A stretch of DNA of 64,000 nucleotides from Shimia sp. (GTDB lineage Bacteria; Pseudomonadota; Alphaproteobacteria; Rhodobacterales; Rhodobacteraceae). How positions within the stretch are numbered: the first letter of the stretch is position 1; every line of letters begins with the position of its first letter. The translations under genes were made by a program, and so were the position numbers. Below, in pieces: positions 54,328 through 63,456 of the stretch. The notes under the pieces are model-generated. The model was not told the DNA's origin, made no database searches, and saw only the letters and a program-made list of their open reading frames with translations. The stretch spans positions 372,001-436,000 of the forward strand of contig NZ_JAKVCW010000002.1 of assembly GCF_022448905.1 (NCBI RefSeq), read 5' to 3'.

Positions 54328-55632
54328 CTAAAAAACAGCGACATCTTTGATACTGGCACCTTTGATTGGAGTGACCACAATCTCTACAGGGGTTCTGTTT
54401 CCGTAGTGGGATAGGCTGCTTCTTAAGCTAGATGAACGCATGTTGACAGGAACGGAGTTGCGGCGCCCAAGATAGACTTTGGCCGTTGATCCATTGTCGA
54501 AGCGCACCTCTAGGTTAAAACTCTGTTTTGCGATGTCCTCAGCCTCTATTTCGATCCCGGAAGTCGCGGTGCCTTCTGCAAGTTTGACAAGGGTTGCTTG
54601 AGGCTGTTTTTGTAATTCTGCGGCTTTGATTGGTGCGCGGCTTTCGCTGATGGCGCCCAGCAATTGGCGCAAGAAGGATTGCGAGTTGAAGCTTTCGGTA
54701 TAGGGCAGCTCCCAGACCACCAGATCGTGATCTTTGCGATCCAATGCGCCGGACATCACATAGGCCTCAATGGCACCAATCGGGCCTCCGCCTGACACGG
54801 AGAAGTTCTCGACATCAGCATCAAAGGCGCGGGCCAACGCGTCCGCGACCCTATAGTGATCTCGTTTGTAGCGATTGGAAAAACTGCTTCCAAGCAAGGC
54901 AATTGCGGGGTCGTCCACGTGCGTTTCCAATAGGTCGCCATTTCGAGACAGATTGAAAGTTTCCGACGTTTCTGCGGGCAAGGTTATTCCACAAGCTTTG
55001 TGTACAACTTCGGCAAGGGATCCTTCTTCCTGTATCGCGCCCGAGGCCTCAAGTTCCCGGAAAGCTAGGTTTCCATCATTGGCAAAGAGATCAGGTGCAT
55101 GTGTGTTCACGGTGCGTGCGAGAGCAGTGGCGCTCACGGCACTTCCCACAGCTGTCCAATGCGTGTCGCGCCGAAAATAGAAACGGTCCCTGATGTCGGG
55201 GTCGGCCAGAGCCACATTTGACAGGTTAGGAACAATGGCGCCTGTGCTTGCGAGCTGCGCGATCATCTTATCAAAAGAAGAGCGCGCGTCTGCCACGCTG
55301 TAAAGGTGCTGTCCCATAGCTGCATCAAGATTGTCTTGCCCGGAGATGACGGGCCGCGGCGGCGCGATGAGAATGGCTAGTGGCACGTTTCGGGACGCGA
55401 ATTCTTCAACGATGGCTTGGACCAATTTGAGCGAGGAAGACTTCATGTCGTAGCGGTTTTTCAACTGGTCCTGCGTGAAAATCCAGCCACTAGCTTGATC
55501 GCTGTAGATTGGGGCAATTTTTGCGTACTTCTTGGGAAGGGCTTCTCGGTTGAGAAGGTTTTCGCAATAGGGAGCGGATTGCGCGGCAGAGCCTACAACA
55601 AGGCTCGCGATCAGTGGGATGTGAAATTTCAT
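54328..55632 (-). CDS. AlgX/AlgJ-like SGNH acetyltransferase domain protein
   Basis: A 434-residue periplasmic protein with a signal peptide (cleavage near SAAQSA) and an SGNH-hydrolase-like catalytic domain. The Asp-His pair is D156/H158 in RRDTHWTAVG and the candidate serine is in LLGSSFSNRY (about 249-250). A C-terminal domain from about residue 345 has no SGNH motif and may bind carbohydrate, as in AlgX, which transfers acetyl groups to alginate. It overlaps the algJ-like gene by four bases. The acceptor polymer is unknown. Confidence 0.85.
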   Translation of the reverse strand: MKFHIPLIASLVVGSAAQSAPYCENLLNREALPKKYAKIAPIYSDQASGWIFTQDQLKNRYDMKSSSLKLVQAIVEEFASRNVPLAILIAPPRPVISGQDNLDAAMGQHLYSVADARSSFDKMIAQLASTGAIVPNLSNVALADPDIRDRFYFRRDTHWTAVGSAVSATALARTVNTHAPDLFANDGNLAFRELEASGAIQEEGSLAEVVHKACGITLPAETSETFNLSRNGDLLETHVDDPAIALLGSSFSNRYKRDHYRVADALARAFDADVENFSVSGGGPIGAIEAYVMSGALDRKDHDLVVWELPYTESFNSQSFLRQLLGAISESRAPIKAAELQKQPQATLVKLAEGTATSGIEIEAEDIAKQSFNLEVRFDNGSTAKVYLGRRNSVPVNMRSSSLRSSLSHYGNRTPVEIVVTPIKGASIKDVAVF

Positions 55633-56642
55633 GGGAGCTGTCTCCGGCTGGTCAAAAAGCGTTCAGGGATCTCCCAGACAACGATGGACGGGAGAGACGA
55701 AAGGTTGGAGCGCTCCTCCAGGAACGCATCCATAGGTTTGAAAGGGCCTTGCCCAACGCGGCTGAGATTGAGAACGTCAGCCTGCAGGGCCTGTTTCAGG
55801 AAGCCTTCGAAGTGGAACTCGGCCTTGGCCGAGTAACTCGTGCCTATCAGGGCGACAGGGATATCGGAGGCGCCAAACAATCCTCCGGATGAGGTCACGT
55901 TGGTTTCGAACGTATTGATGAACTCGGCCGCGGGGCCCACTCGATCCCGATAGCGACCGGTCGCGACAAACCGCAGCAAGTCGCCGTCAAACGGTGCCGC
56001 GCCTTTTGCAACGGTCGTCACCTGCGCCTCCGGCAGCGTTAAATCTCCCAGAGACGTGGCGATGGTTGCCGCGGCGCGTTGCGCGCCTTCCGGGCTCCAG
56101 TGCGTGTCTGTGCGCATGAAGCTGCCTTCGAACCGAAGGGCTTCGCGCAGATCAATCTCGATTATCCCGGCTTTCCGGATTGTGGCAAGGGCCGCATCAT
56201 AGCGAGTCTCAAGACCTTCAGATCGCCCTCGCTTGAGCCGGTTTGCGTGCATGCGCGCCTTGTCAGGTATGATCACAGGGATCAGCGTTATGCTGTCCGC
56301 CGCCAACGCGTCGGCGACCTGCGCCAACTCGGTTGCAAGATCGCGGGGGCTGTCCGGCTCGGAAAATTCCTCGGCGGTGAAAAGCCAGCCGCCACTGCCA
56401 GAAACCGCTCCGGTAGCGGGTTCACGAAAGAACACCCATTTGGCCGCAGACCACAGCGCAACCGCGCTTTCCTGGGCGGGGACAGAGGTCTCAAAACGGT
56501 CCTCATAGCCTCTTTGATAGGTGCCGTTTGCCCATCCCCTTGAAGGGTCGCCCGCATCGGTGTGCGAAAACGCCGTGACCGAGAGGCCTGCCAGAAGCGC
56601 GGCGATCCCGAGTGTGCAAAGGCTGTCCAACGAAGCTTGCAT
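55629..56642 (-). CDS. algJ: AlgJ-like O-acetyltransferase
   Basis: A 337-residue protein with an N-terminal signal anchor (about residues 8-26) and an SGNH-like domain: D179/H181 in RTDTHWSPEGAQ and the serine in IGTSYSAKAEF (about 277). AlgJ takes acetyl from AlgI and passes it on in the periplasm. The start at 56642 (MQASLDSL) follows AGGGAGC; the upstream extension in the same frame looks non-coding. It is the third gene of the run. Confidence 0.87.
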   Translation of the reverse strand: MQASLDSLCTLGIAALLAGLSVTAFSHTDAGDPSRGWANGTYQRGYEDRFETSVPAQESAVALWSAAKWVFFREPATGAVSGSGGWLFTAEEFSEPDSPRDLATELAQVADALAADSITLIPVIIPDKARMHANRLKRGRSEGLETRYDAALATIRKAGIIEIDLREALRFEGSFMRTDTHWSPEGAQRAAATIATSLGDLTLPEAQVTTVAKGAAPFDGDLLRFVATGRYRDRVGPAAEFINTFETNVTSSGGLFGASDIPVALIGTSYSAKAEFHFEGFLKQALQADVLNLSRVGQGPFKPMDAFLEERSNLSSLPSIVVWEIPERFLTSRRQLP

Positions 56643-56653
56643 AGGATTGCTCC

Positions 56654-58030
56654 CTAAAACTGAAAGTAGAGGAAAGGGCTGTTGGTGCGCGCCTGCAGAG
56701 CGACGAAACAGAGGATCGACAGCAGGGCGGATTGCAGCCCTGGTGAGAGTGTTCGACTGGGAAGCGCCAGACGCGGACCGATGGAGATAGCGGCCCCTAT
56801 CAGCAGAAAACACAGTTCCGTTGTGGTGGTGAGCGTGATCAACTCCGGTCGCATTGCAATGCCATGTGCGCCAACCATGCCAGCGTACATCGCTCCGGCG
56901 TCAGCCAGCGTCTCCGCGCGGAACACAACCCAGCCAAGAATGACGTACGCCATCGTCAGCGGCCACGCAACGGCCCTTGGCCACACCGTTTCTTGGTGTT
57001 TTGCCCCCAAGGCGCGCTCAATTGCCATAAGGCTGCCATGCCAGATGCCCCAGACCACAAAGGTCCAATTGGCGCCGTGCCATACCCCCCCCAGAACCAT
57101 GGTTAAAAGCAGGTTGCGATACGTCTTGACCTTGCCGCGCCGGTTGCCACCCAAGGGAACATAGAGGTAATCACGCAACCAACTGGACAGGCTGATGTGC
57201 CAGCGACGCCAGAACTCGGTGATCGATCGGCTGACATAGGGCGCGTTGAAGTTTTCCGGGAAGTGGAACCCAATCATAAGGCCCAAGCCAATCGCCATGG
57301 CCGAATAGCCTGCGAAGTCAAAAAGCAATTGGATGGAGTACGCTGCGGCGCCGAGCCAGGCTTCCGCCATTGTCGGGGCGGGCAAAGCGAACATCCTGTC
57401 TGCGAGGGGAGCGACGCTATCCGCCACAAGTAGCTTCATAGCCAGCCCTTGCAGAAACCTGCGAAGGCCTTTGGAGAAAAGCGAAAGCGTGGGAGCGCGG
57501 TGCGCAAACTGATGCGCGAGGTCCTTGTAGCGCAGCACCGGTCCGGCGATCAGCTGCGGGAACAATGATGAGAACGCGAGGAAATCCGAGAGCTTCCTTG
57601 CGGCAGGCGCATCGCCACGCGCCACATCAATCACATAGCTGATGGATTGAAACGCCAAGAAAGACAGCCCAATCGGCAGGATGATCTCCGGTACAATCAG
57701 GACCTCCCCACCCAATGCCGTATTGAGGTTGCCGAGCAGAAAGGTTGTGTATTTGAACCAACAGAGGACGGCGAGATTAAAGGTAACCCCAAGCCGGACC
57801 GCCCATGTCTTGGTTCTGGGGCTAATGGTTCTTGATGCAACGTGGCCCGCAAGGTAGCTGCCACCGGCTATGGCGTAGAGCACGACAAGGGCATCGGCGC
57901 GCCACCAGGCATAAAACAACGTTGAGGCCAGCAGGATTAGCCAGTTTCTAAGAGCTTTCGGCAGCGCATAATAGGCGGCCAAAAAGCACGGCAAGAAACC
58001 GAACACGAAGATGGGGGTCGAGAAAACCAT
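56654..58030 (-). CDS. algI: MBOAT family O-acyltransferase (AlgI-like)
   Basis: A 458-residue polytopic membrane protein with about ten helices. The MBOAT core is visible: RWHISLSSWLRDYLYVPLGGNR and the catalytic histidine region GGVWHGANWTFVVWGIWHG near residue 315. AlgI moves acetyl groups across the inner membrane for periplasmic O-acetylation of alginate or, in the Wss system, cellulose. It follows algF by four bases and precedes algJ by eleven. Confidence 0.93.
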   Translation of the reverse strand: MVFSTPIFVFGFLPCFLAAYYALPKALRNWLILLASTLFYAWWRADALVVLYAIAGGSYLAGHVASRTISPRTKTWAVRLGVTFNLAVLCWFKYTTFLLGNLNTALGGEVLIVPEIILPIGLSFLAFQSISYVIDVARGDAPAARKLSDFLAFSSLFPQLIAGPVLRYKDLAHQFAHRAPTLSLFSKGLRRFLQGLAMKLLVADSVAPLADRMFALPAPTMAEAWLGAAAYSIQLLFDFAGYSAMAIGLGLMIGFHFPENFNAPYVSRSITEFWRRWHISLSSWLRDYLYVPLGGNRRGKVKTYRNLLLTMVLGGVWHGANWTFVVWGIWHGSLMAIERALGAKHQETVWPRAVAWPLTMAYVILGWVVFRAETLADAGAMYAGMVGAHGIAMRPELITLTTTTELCFLLIGAAISIGPRLALPSRTLSPGLQSALLSILCFVALQARTNSPFLYFQF

Positions 58031-58034
58031 TCCG

Positions 58035-58619
58035 TCACCCCTCGATGTTTGGACCGAACCGGTTCTCTATGAGGTCGGCTCCGTCGGGGCGTGCCACAAA
58101 CGTGATGTTCTGTCCTCTTCGCAGTTGAACATCAAAACTGCCCAGAACGGCCCCTGAAGAGGTCACAACCAAAAGTGTGGCGGCAACAGGATTTACGGTT
58201 CTGCCACCGGCGCTGTTGATGTCAGTGGTGCCGATAACGTCGATGTTTTGATCTGACAGAACAAGCCGCGCGCGCTCATCGGAAAGGTTTAGCAGGGTCA
58301 AAAGTACTTGTGATCTGTCCCCTCGATCTGGCTCTCGAATGACATGGACATTGCCTGTAGCATCAACGGCTGCCGTGTAAAACGACCCTGCACGCCCGCC
58401 GTCAGTCAGAGCGGCGGAGATTGGAAAAAAGACGTCCCCGGGATTTTTAGGCATTTGGATGCCCAGTACTCTCGGCGCGGTTTCTTCCTCAATCCATCGA
58501 ACAAATACCGCGTCCTCGGGCGGTGGATCGTCGTAGAGTTCATTGTCGCCCGCCCAGACAGTATCTGGCGACATTGAAACTGCAAAAATTACAGACACTG
58601 CAAATTTTGATCGGTGCAT
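58035..58619 (-). CDS. algF: AlgF-like alginate O-acetylation accessory protein
   Basis: A 194-residue periplasmic protein with a signal peptide (cleavage near VWAGD). The opening ELYDDPPPEDAVFVRWIE corresponds to the conserved LYDPxPPxxAAFVR start of AlgF, followed by a beta-rich body (FVRWIEEETAPRVLG, then LSDQNIDVIGTTDINS). AlgF/WssG is needed for acetylation but is not catalytic. It is the first gene of the algF-algI-algJ-algX order. A promoter probably lies in the spacer from 58620. Confidence 0.85.
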   Translation of the reverse strand: MHRSKFAVSVIFAVSMSPDTVWAGDNELYDDPPPEDAVFVRWIEEETAPRVLGIQMPKNPGDVFFPISAALTDGGRAGSFYTAAVDATGNVHVIREPDRGDRSQVLLTLLNLSDERARLVLSDQNIDVIGTTDINSAGGRTVNPVAATLLVVTSSGAVLGSFDVQLRRGQNITFVARPDGADLIENRFGPNIEG

Positions 58620-59047
58620 CGACCTACTCCCTTTGAAACAGGAGTATCGAAACGTCGAGGCCTATAGGGCTAGCGAAAGGATAATCGTCTGTCGCCAAAG
58701 GATATCAGGTTCTCCTTTGGGAACTGAGCCGGCAAAATATACTGTGCGAGCTAGGCGTGGCGCCTAGAAGTGCCGCAGTTTTTGTCTGAAATCGAAAGTA
58801 AACAGCTGCCAAGGGCCAATCCAGGACATCCGCAGACGCGATTCTCACACTTTGCGGACGTTCAGACGGGGCGCAGCGAAAGCCTTTTCTCCGCCCTTCT
58901 AACGGCTTCCGCTGTCGGCCCATAGCGGACTTTCGACAGCTTGCGTGCGAACGTCCGCAACATTCATTCGAGAGCAATCCATCGCGCCGTCTTGAAACCC
59001 ACATAAGGACCAATGACCATTCCCGAATTTCTCGGGATTGGTCTAAT
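58620..59047. other. Gene-free spacer with a long-range inverted repeat
   Basis: No gene is supported. TTGCGGACGTTC (58852-58863) and GAACGTCCGCAA (58949-58960) form a perfect 12-bp inverted repeat around 85 bases, which themselves contain GCTGTCG/CGACAGC. A near-palindrome CCATTCCCGA...TCGGGATTGG spans 59018-59043 next to the IS6-family end. The part near 58620 should hold the algF promoter. Confidence 0.55.
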
Positions 59048-59835
59048 TGGCGCTGTCAGACCAACTCGACCTCGCGTCAGGTGAGACAGCATCACTGTCC
59101 TTATCCCGCGCGGAGACTGCGCCACTCAGACAGAGAGTCTGTACGGTTAAGTTTGAATTTTGATCTGGAGTGGAGGCTGCGCTCCGAATTGAAAACGTTG
59201 TAGACTGAAGCATGAACGGCGGCGAATTTTTGCAGACTTCGCATGCGTCTGAAACACAACATTGCCCGTCCCCTTCGTCGAAAAGGCAGGTGCGAACTCT
59301 CAACTCAGTAGTTTAGCCAACGGCTCGTTTTCTGTTTGTGGGCGTTGCCGAGTTCCTTCATCGCAGCCCCGTACGGCCTCAATCTGTCAGTCACGATCAC
59401 TTCCGGTTGACCATGCTTGCGCATTGCTTTTCTTAGGAATTTTAGCGCAGCCTTCTTGTCTCGCTTCCTCGTGACATAGCTTCCGAGCACCTCGCCTTCG
59501 CGGTCAACAGCACACCAAAGGTCATGCCGCTCACTGTTTTTCTTCACGAAAACCTCATTCAGTTCCAACGCCAGCGGATAGATTTCGGTCCACGGATATG
59601 GTGTTTGCTGACCTCAGAAGCGAACGAAGGCCCTAACCGATGCCACCAGTATCGCACTGCTTCAAGGTTTACATCTACACAGCATTTTTGCAGGAGATCC
59701 TCTATATTGCGAAACAAGCGCGGGAAACGGACGTAAAATATCACTGCCAGGCGGATAATCCCTGGACTGGTTTTGAAGTAGAGAAACGGAGGTTTCTTGG
59801 ACATGTCCGGACGTTGGGTCAGCAACTTGTTCTCT
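59048..59835 (-). mobile_element. Decayed IS6-family insertion sequence
   Basis: The limits are set by similar ends: GGCGCTGTCAGACCAAC at about 59050 and a degenerate reverse counterpart (TTGCTGACCCAAC) at about 59812-59835 when read inward from the other side. The element contains one transposase pseudogene. Its upstream end abuts the stop codon of the FMN-dehydrogenase gene, so the insertion lies exactly at that gene's end. No target duplication could be confirmed. Confidence 0.6.
59101..59804 (-). pseudogene. IS6-family transposase, inactivated
   Basis: The DDE transposase of the element can be followed for nearly its whole length (234 codons expected). Part one reads YFKTSPGIIRLAVIFYVRFPRLF to IRGPKSIRWRW, then a one-base deletion near 59560 shifts the frame to LNEVFVKKN. 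The second part holds VIVTDRLRPYGAAM and then meets a stop at RWLNY; the same frame continues VESSHLPFRRRGRAMLCF to SEWRSLRAG. The first catalytic Asp is Asn (LNEVF for LDEVF). So it has a frameshift, an in-frame stop and a catalytic substitution. Confidence 0.8.
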
Positions 59836-60953
59836 TCAACTACGGTTTCCTTTCACAGTACTGTCACGCTCCAAACCGGACAAACCGACCATTGCCATAG
59901 CAATGCTCAATTCCTCTTCCAGCACTTTCCACATTTGAAAAAGGCCCGCTTCTCCATTTGCTGCAATGGCAAATTGAAGGATGCGCCCGACAAAAACGAA
60001 GTCCGCCCCCGAAACTATCGCCCTGAGAATGTCGCTGCCAGACCTGATGCCGCTATCCAAGAAAATTGCGTAGTCGCCTCCCAATTTAGACCGGAAATTG
60101 GGAACGACCTCGATCGGCGAAGGGCCACAATCAAACTGGCGCGCGCCGTGGTTGGAAACTTGCACCGCATCTACCCCGCGTTCCTTCAACCAAATAGCGT
60201 CTTGAACATCCAGGACACCCTTTACGACTAGTTTACCGTGCCACCTTTCCCGTAGTTCCGACAACGTATCCCAAGTCGCTTTGGCCCGGCTTTCCGTTCG
60301 GTCAAAGTCAAACCCGTCCTTCCTGAAGTTTGCCAAATCTGGCCGCCCTGACCTCAAAGTTCTGAGTGACCAAGAAGGATGCAGCGCGAAATCCACAAAT
60401 TGCCGGGGCCCAATCCTGAAAGGCATCTTAAATCCATGGCGCAACTCCCTTAACCGCCGCCCGACCTCCGGTACGTCAACAGTCAGGACAAGCGTTTGAT
60501 ACGCTGCGCTTTTTGCCCGGTCGACCAACCGAAATGTCCCCTCTCCGTCGCCGCTGAAGTAGAGTTGAAACCAGGCATGCCCTTCAGCGGCCTCAATTAT
60601 CTCCTCCATAGGGGTCGAAGCCACAGTGGAAACGCCAACAGGAACTTTGTACTTGGCCGCAAGTCTCGCAAGCATCAGATCGGCTCCGGGCGCAGACAGA
60701 TTGCACATCCCCATCGGCGCAATTCCAAAGGGTACACCCGCCTTCGCGCCAAACACTTCCGTTGCAAGTGAGCGCGTGCTGACATCTCGCAAGATCCGTG
60801 GCGTTAAACTCACCGCGTCCAATGCGTGGCGGTTTCTCAACGCTCCCGCTTCGTTGCCAGCCGCGCATCGATGTAGTCAAAGATCATTCTGGGCAGACGA
60901 CGCTTGGCCATCTGCCGAGCATCCTCTGCCGAATGGATCTCCTTTTGGAGCAT
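59836..60953 (-). pseudogene. FMN-dependent 2-hydroxyacid dehydrogenase, frameshifted
   Basis: The full gene starts at the ATG at 60953, which shares one base with the comE stop (TGATG). It codes MLQKEIHSAEDARQMAKRRL, then PRMIFDYIDARLATKRER and a premature TGA. One base is missing near 60841, and the rest of the family sequence resumes in another frame at RNRHALDAVSLTPRILRD and stays open to the stop, including VQVSNHGARQ with the catalytic histidine, LDSGIRSGSDIL and FVFVGR. Expected size is about 372 residues. Such enzymes oxidise lactate, glycolate or similar acids. It may be recent decay, a programmed shift or a sequence error. Confidence 0.75.
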
Positions 60954-61507
60954 CAACCAGCCACGGCTTTCATGAAACGGTCACGGATGACAACAGGATC
61001 CATTGAAATAACAGGCATTTTAGCATTCCCACTATCGCACTTTACAACCATCACAGTGGCGACACCGTCCTCTATGGCTTTCTGCAAGGCCTCGCCTGTG
61101 TCGACGTCCTGAACCTCGACCACATTGTCGCAACCGGCGGCCCTCGCCATACCTGCAAGGTCTGTTTTCATGCCTGTATACGTCGGCTGGTCTCCGGTTG
61201 AGCCATAGGAACCATTGTCGATGATCATCAGGATGTAGTTGCTCGGTGCATTGTTCCCAATAGTCGGCAAAGTACCGAGATTGGTCAAAACGGATCCGTC
61301 GCCATCAATAACGATGACAGGTTTTGGCTGCGCGAGCGCGAGCCCTAAACCAATCGAGGAAGCGAGTCCCATGGTTCCGAGCATGTAAAAGTTTGTCGGT
61401 TGATCGTCGATGGCATGCAGCTCTTGTGAAGGAATCCCGATATTACAGACCACAAGTTTGTCACGAAGGATCGGCGCGATGTCTTTTAGAATTTCGGAAC
61501 GGATCAT
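60953..61507 (-). CDS. comE: Sulfopyruvate decarboxylase subunit beta
   Basis: A 184-residue thiamine-diphosphate-binding half-enzyme. The TPP motif is IVIDGDGSVLTNLGTLPTIG with the closing Asn about 25 residues later in IIDNGSYGSTGDQPT. With ComD it converts 3-sulfopyruvate to sulfoacetaldehyde and CO2, known from coenzyme M synthesis and from bacterial sulfolactate degradation. Phosphonopyruvate decarboxylase is related but is usually one chain, so the split here favours ComDE. It overlaps comD by four bases. Downstream xsc is not in the window. Confidence 0.85.
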   Translation of the reverse strand: MIRSEILKDIAPILRDKLVVCNIGIPSQELHAIDDQPTNFYMLGTMGLASSIGLGLALAQPKPVIVIDGDGSVLTNLGTLPTIGNNAPSNYILMIIDNGSYGSTGDQPTYTGMKTDLAGMARAAGCDNVVEVQDVDTGEALQKAIEDGVATVMVVKCDSGNAKMPVISMDPVVIRDRFMKAVAG

Positions 61508-62010
61508 TGGTCGCCATAGCCTCCCCAGAAGTTCGCGTCAGTCAAGATTGCCACGGGTTTGTTGCACATGAAGGTGTATTTCAGGATATTGTCGAACTCT
61601 TCGACGTCCCGTTGCCAATGGAAATGGTACGTTGGGATGTTCAACTGCGCCAAAAGCGCTTTGGTGTGCACCGCCATTTCAACCTGGCAAGCCACGGGCT
61701 CACGCAGCTCGCCGCGATAAGAAATGATCATTGGAAGCGGCATCCTATAATACTGAATGAGCGTGGCCAGCGTGTTAATGGTGACGCCAATTGCAGTGTT
61801 TTGCATGATGATTGCAGGACGTTTCCCACCCATCCAGGCCCCTGCGCAAAGTCCCATTCCTTCATCTTCCTTGTTTGAGGGAATATGAAAAATGTCGTCC
61901 CGCTGGTCGACTTCTTCGATCACGCCGGCGAGTTGCTTGCAGGGCACCGTGGTGACAAACCGAATGTCGTTGGCAACGAGATCATCTGCGATTTTCTTGT
62001 CTATATTCAA
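61504..62010 (-). CDS. comD: Sulfopyruvate decarboxylase subunit alpha
   Basis: A 168-residue pyrimidine-binding half of the decarboxylase: FVTTVPCKQLAGVIEEVD, SNKEDEGMGLCAGAWMGGKRP with the conserved Glu that activates TPP, and IMQNTAIGVTINTLATL. The ATGA overlap with comE points to coupled translation of the two subunits. It is preceded by a universal stress protein gene 27 bases upstream in the same direction. Confidence 0.86.
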   Translation of the reverse strand: MNIDKKIADDLVANDIRFVTTVPCKQLAGVIEEVDQRDDIFHIPSNKEDEGMGLCAGAWMGGKRPAIIMQNTAIGVTINTLATLIQYYRMPLPMIISYRGELREPVACQVEMAVHTKALLAQLNIPTYHFHWQRDVEEFDNILKYTFMCNKPVAILTDANFWGGYGDQ

Positions 62011-62037
62011 TGTATTCCTCCTGATAGGCGATTGGCT

Positions 62038-62448
62038 TCAGCTGTCGCGATGAACATGCACAGCGCAGGGGGCATGGCGGACGACGCGCGCAGCGGTTGA
62101 GCCAATGAGGTAATCAACCAAACCCGGTTTGTGAGATCCAATGACGATGCAGTCATGGCCATGTTTTTTGGCATATTCGATGATTGCAAGATGCGCTTGT
62201 CCCCGCGTGATCTCGGCGCGCACACCTTCCATGCCGGCAACCTTCTGGTTTAGGATTTGGCGCGCTCGTACAAAACCTCGCTCGACCGTTTCCTCACCGA
62301 TGTAAACACTTACAGACCCCTTTGGCACCTCGTAAACGTGCAGAGCTGTGATCTGCCCTTTCTCGCTGCAGAGGGCGCGAGAGATTTCCAGCGTTTGAGC
62401 TGATATTCCGTGATCGAGTGCCAAAGGCACGAGAATACTGTCATACAT
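62038..62448 (-). CDS. Universal stress protein (UspA family)
   Basis: A 136-residue Usp-fold protein. The opening YDSILVPLALDHGISAQTLEI and the ATP-binding signature GSHKPGLVDYLIGSTAARVV (G-2x-G-9x-G-S/T pattern) are intact, so it probably binds ATP. It lies inside the sulfonate operon, between the alcohol dehydrogenase and comD. Universal stress proteins often ride in such operons without a known catalytic role. Confidence 0.9.
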   Translation of the reverse strand: MYDSILVPLALDHGISAQTLEISRALCSEKGQITALHVYEVPKGSVSVYIGEETVERGFVRARQILNQKVAGMEGVRAEITRGQAHLAIIEYAKKHGHDCIVIGSHKPGLVDYLIGSTAARVVRHAPCAVHVHRDS

Positions 62449-62475
62449 GTCTTGCTCCTTTCAGGCTCGAACTGC

Positions 62476-63456
62476 TTATGCCCATGGATCGAGAACGATC
62501 TTGGGTGCGGCAACGCGCCCCGCGTGAATATCTTTAAAGGCTCTTGCGCCTTCAGAAAGGGCGCGTGTTGCGAACCAGTCGAGCGGCCCGAGCCTTCCGT
62601 CAAACAGTGCCAAAGCTGCGTCAGAAAAACTCTTTGCCGTGTACGTGTAGCTGCCGATGAAGGTGATCTCTTGCAGCGTCATACGCCGAACGTCTAACCC
62701 ATCAGCACTGTCCCCAAGACCGACATGGACAATAACACCCCCGGGCTCCACCCATTTTGTGGCCGATGCCCGTGTCACTCCATACCCAACCGCATCGATG
62801 ACAATTGGCGCAGTGTGCTCGGGCGTATTACTGACTTTCAAGCCGCATCGTTCCTCCAGAAATTTGCGTCGCAAAGGGTTGGGTTCAGTGATTTCAATGT
62901 CTTCAACGCCCATTGCCTTCAAGGCCAGTGCTGCCGCGAGCCCGATGGCGCCTCCACCGATGACCAAAGCACTCCGTATCACATCCGGATGGATGCTTCC
63001 CAAAGCCAATGTCGCCGAATGCCAACTTACCGCTAAGGGTTCGCAAAGCGCGGCTTTTTCCAAAGGAACTGCATCAGGAACCTCGATCAAGTTTTGACTC
63101 GGAATGGAAACAAACTGCGCAAAAGCCCCTTCGCGCGGCGGCATCGAGACGATTTGCCGATCAGGACACAGGTTTTCTCTGCCAGAACTGCAATAGTGGC
63201 AGGCCCCACATGTCACCAAAGGGTTGATCGTCACACGCCGCCCTTTCCAGGCGCCCTCCTCTACCACACCCGCCGCTTCGTGCCCCAGGATCAGAGGCGC
63301 TGGTCGCCGATCGTCGTGCCCGAAGTAGGCGTGCATATCAGAGCCACAAATTCCAACCGACTGAACACGGACGAGTTGTTCGCCGTTTACAGGAACCGGC
63401 CTTTCAACATCTCGAAGGGTAAGCGTTTCAACACCCTCATAAACCAGAGCCTTCAT
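62476..63456 (-). CDS. Zinc-dependent alcohol dehydrogenase (MDR family)
   Basis: A 326-residue medium-chain dehydrogenase. Catalytic zinc ligands C37 (GICGSD), H59 and E60 (GHEAAG) and the four structural-zinc cysteines C83, C86, C89 and C97 are present. The NAD fold starts at SALVIGGGAIGLAAALALK (about 165). It overlaps the SDR gene by four bases. With ComDE downstream, a role in oxidising a sulfonated diol such as 2,3-dihydroxypropane-1-sulfonate is plausible but is inferred only from context; a polyol substrate is equally allowed. Confidence 0.88.
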   Translation of the reverse strand: MKALVYEGVETLTLRDVERPVPVNGEQLVRVQSVGICGSDMHAYFGHDDRRPAPLILGHEAAGVVEEGAWKGRRVTINPLVTCGACHYCSSGRENLCPDRQIVSMPPREGAFAQFVSIPSQNLIEVPDAVPLEKAALCEPLAVSWHSATLALGSIHPDVIRSALVIGGGAIGLAAALALKAMGVEDIEITEPNPLRRKFLEERCGLKVSNTPEHTAPIVIDAVGYGVTRASATKWVEPGGVIVHVGLGDSADGLDVRRMTLQEITFIGSYTYTAKSFSDAALALFDGRLGPLDWFATRALSEGARAFKDIHAGRVAAPKIVLDPWA

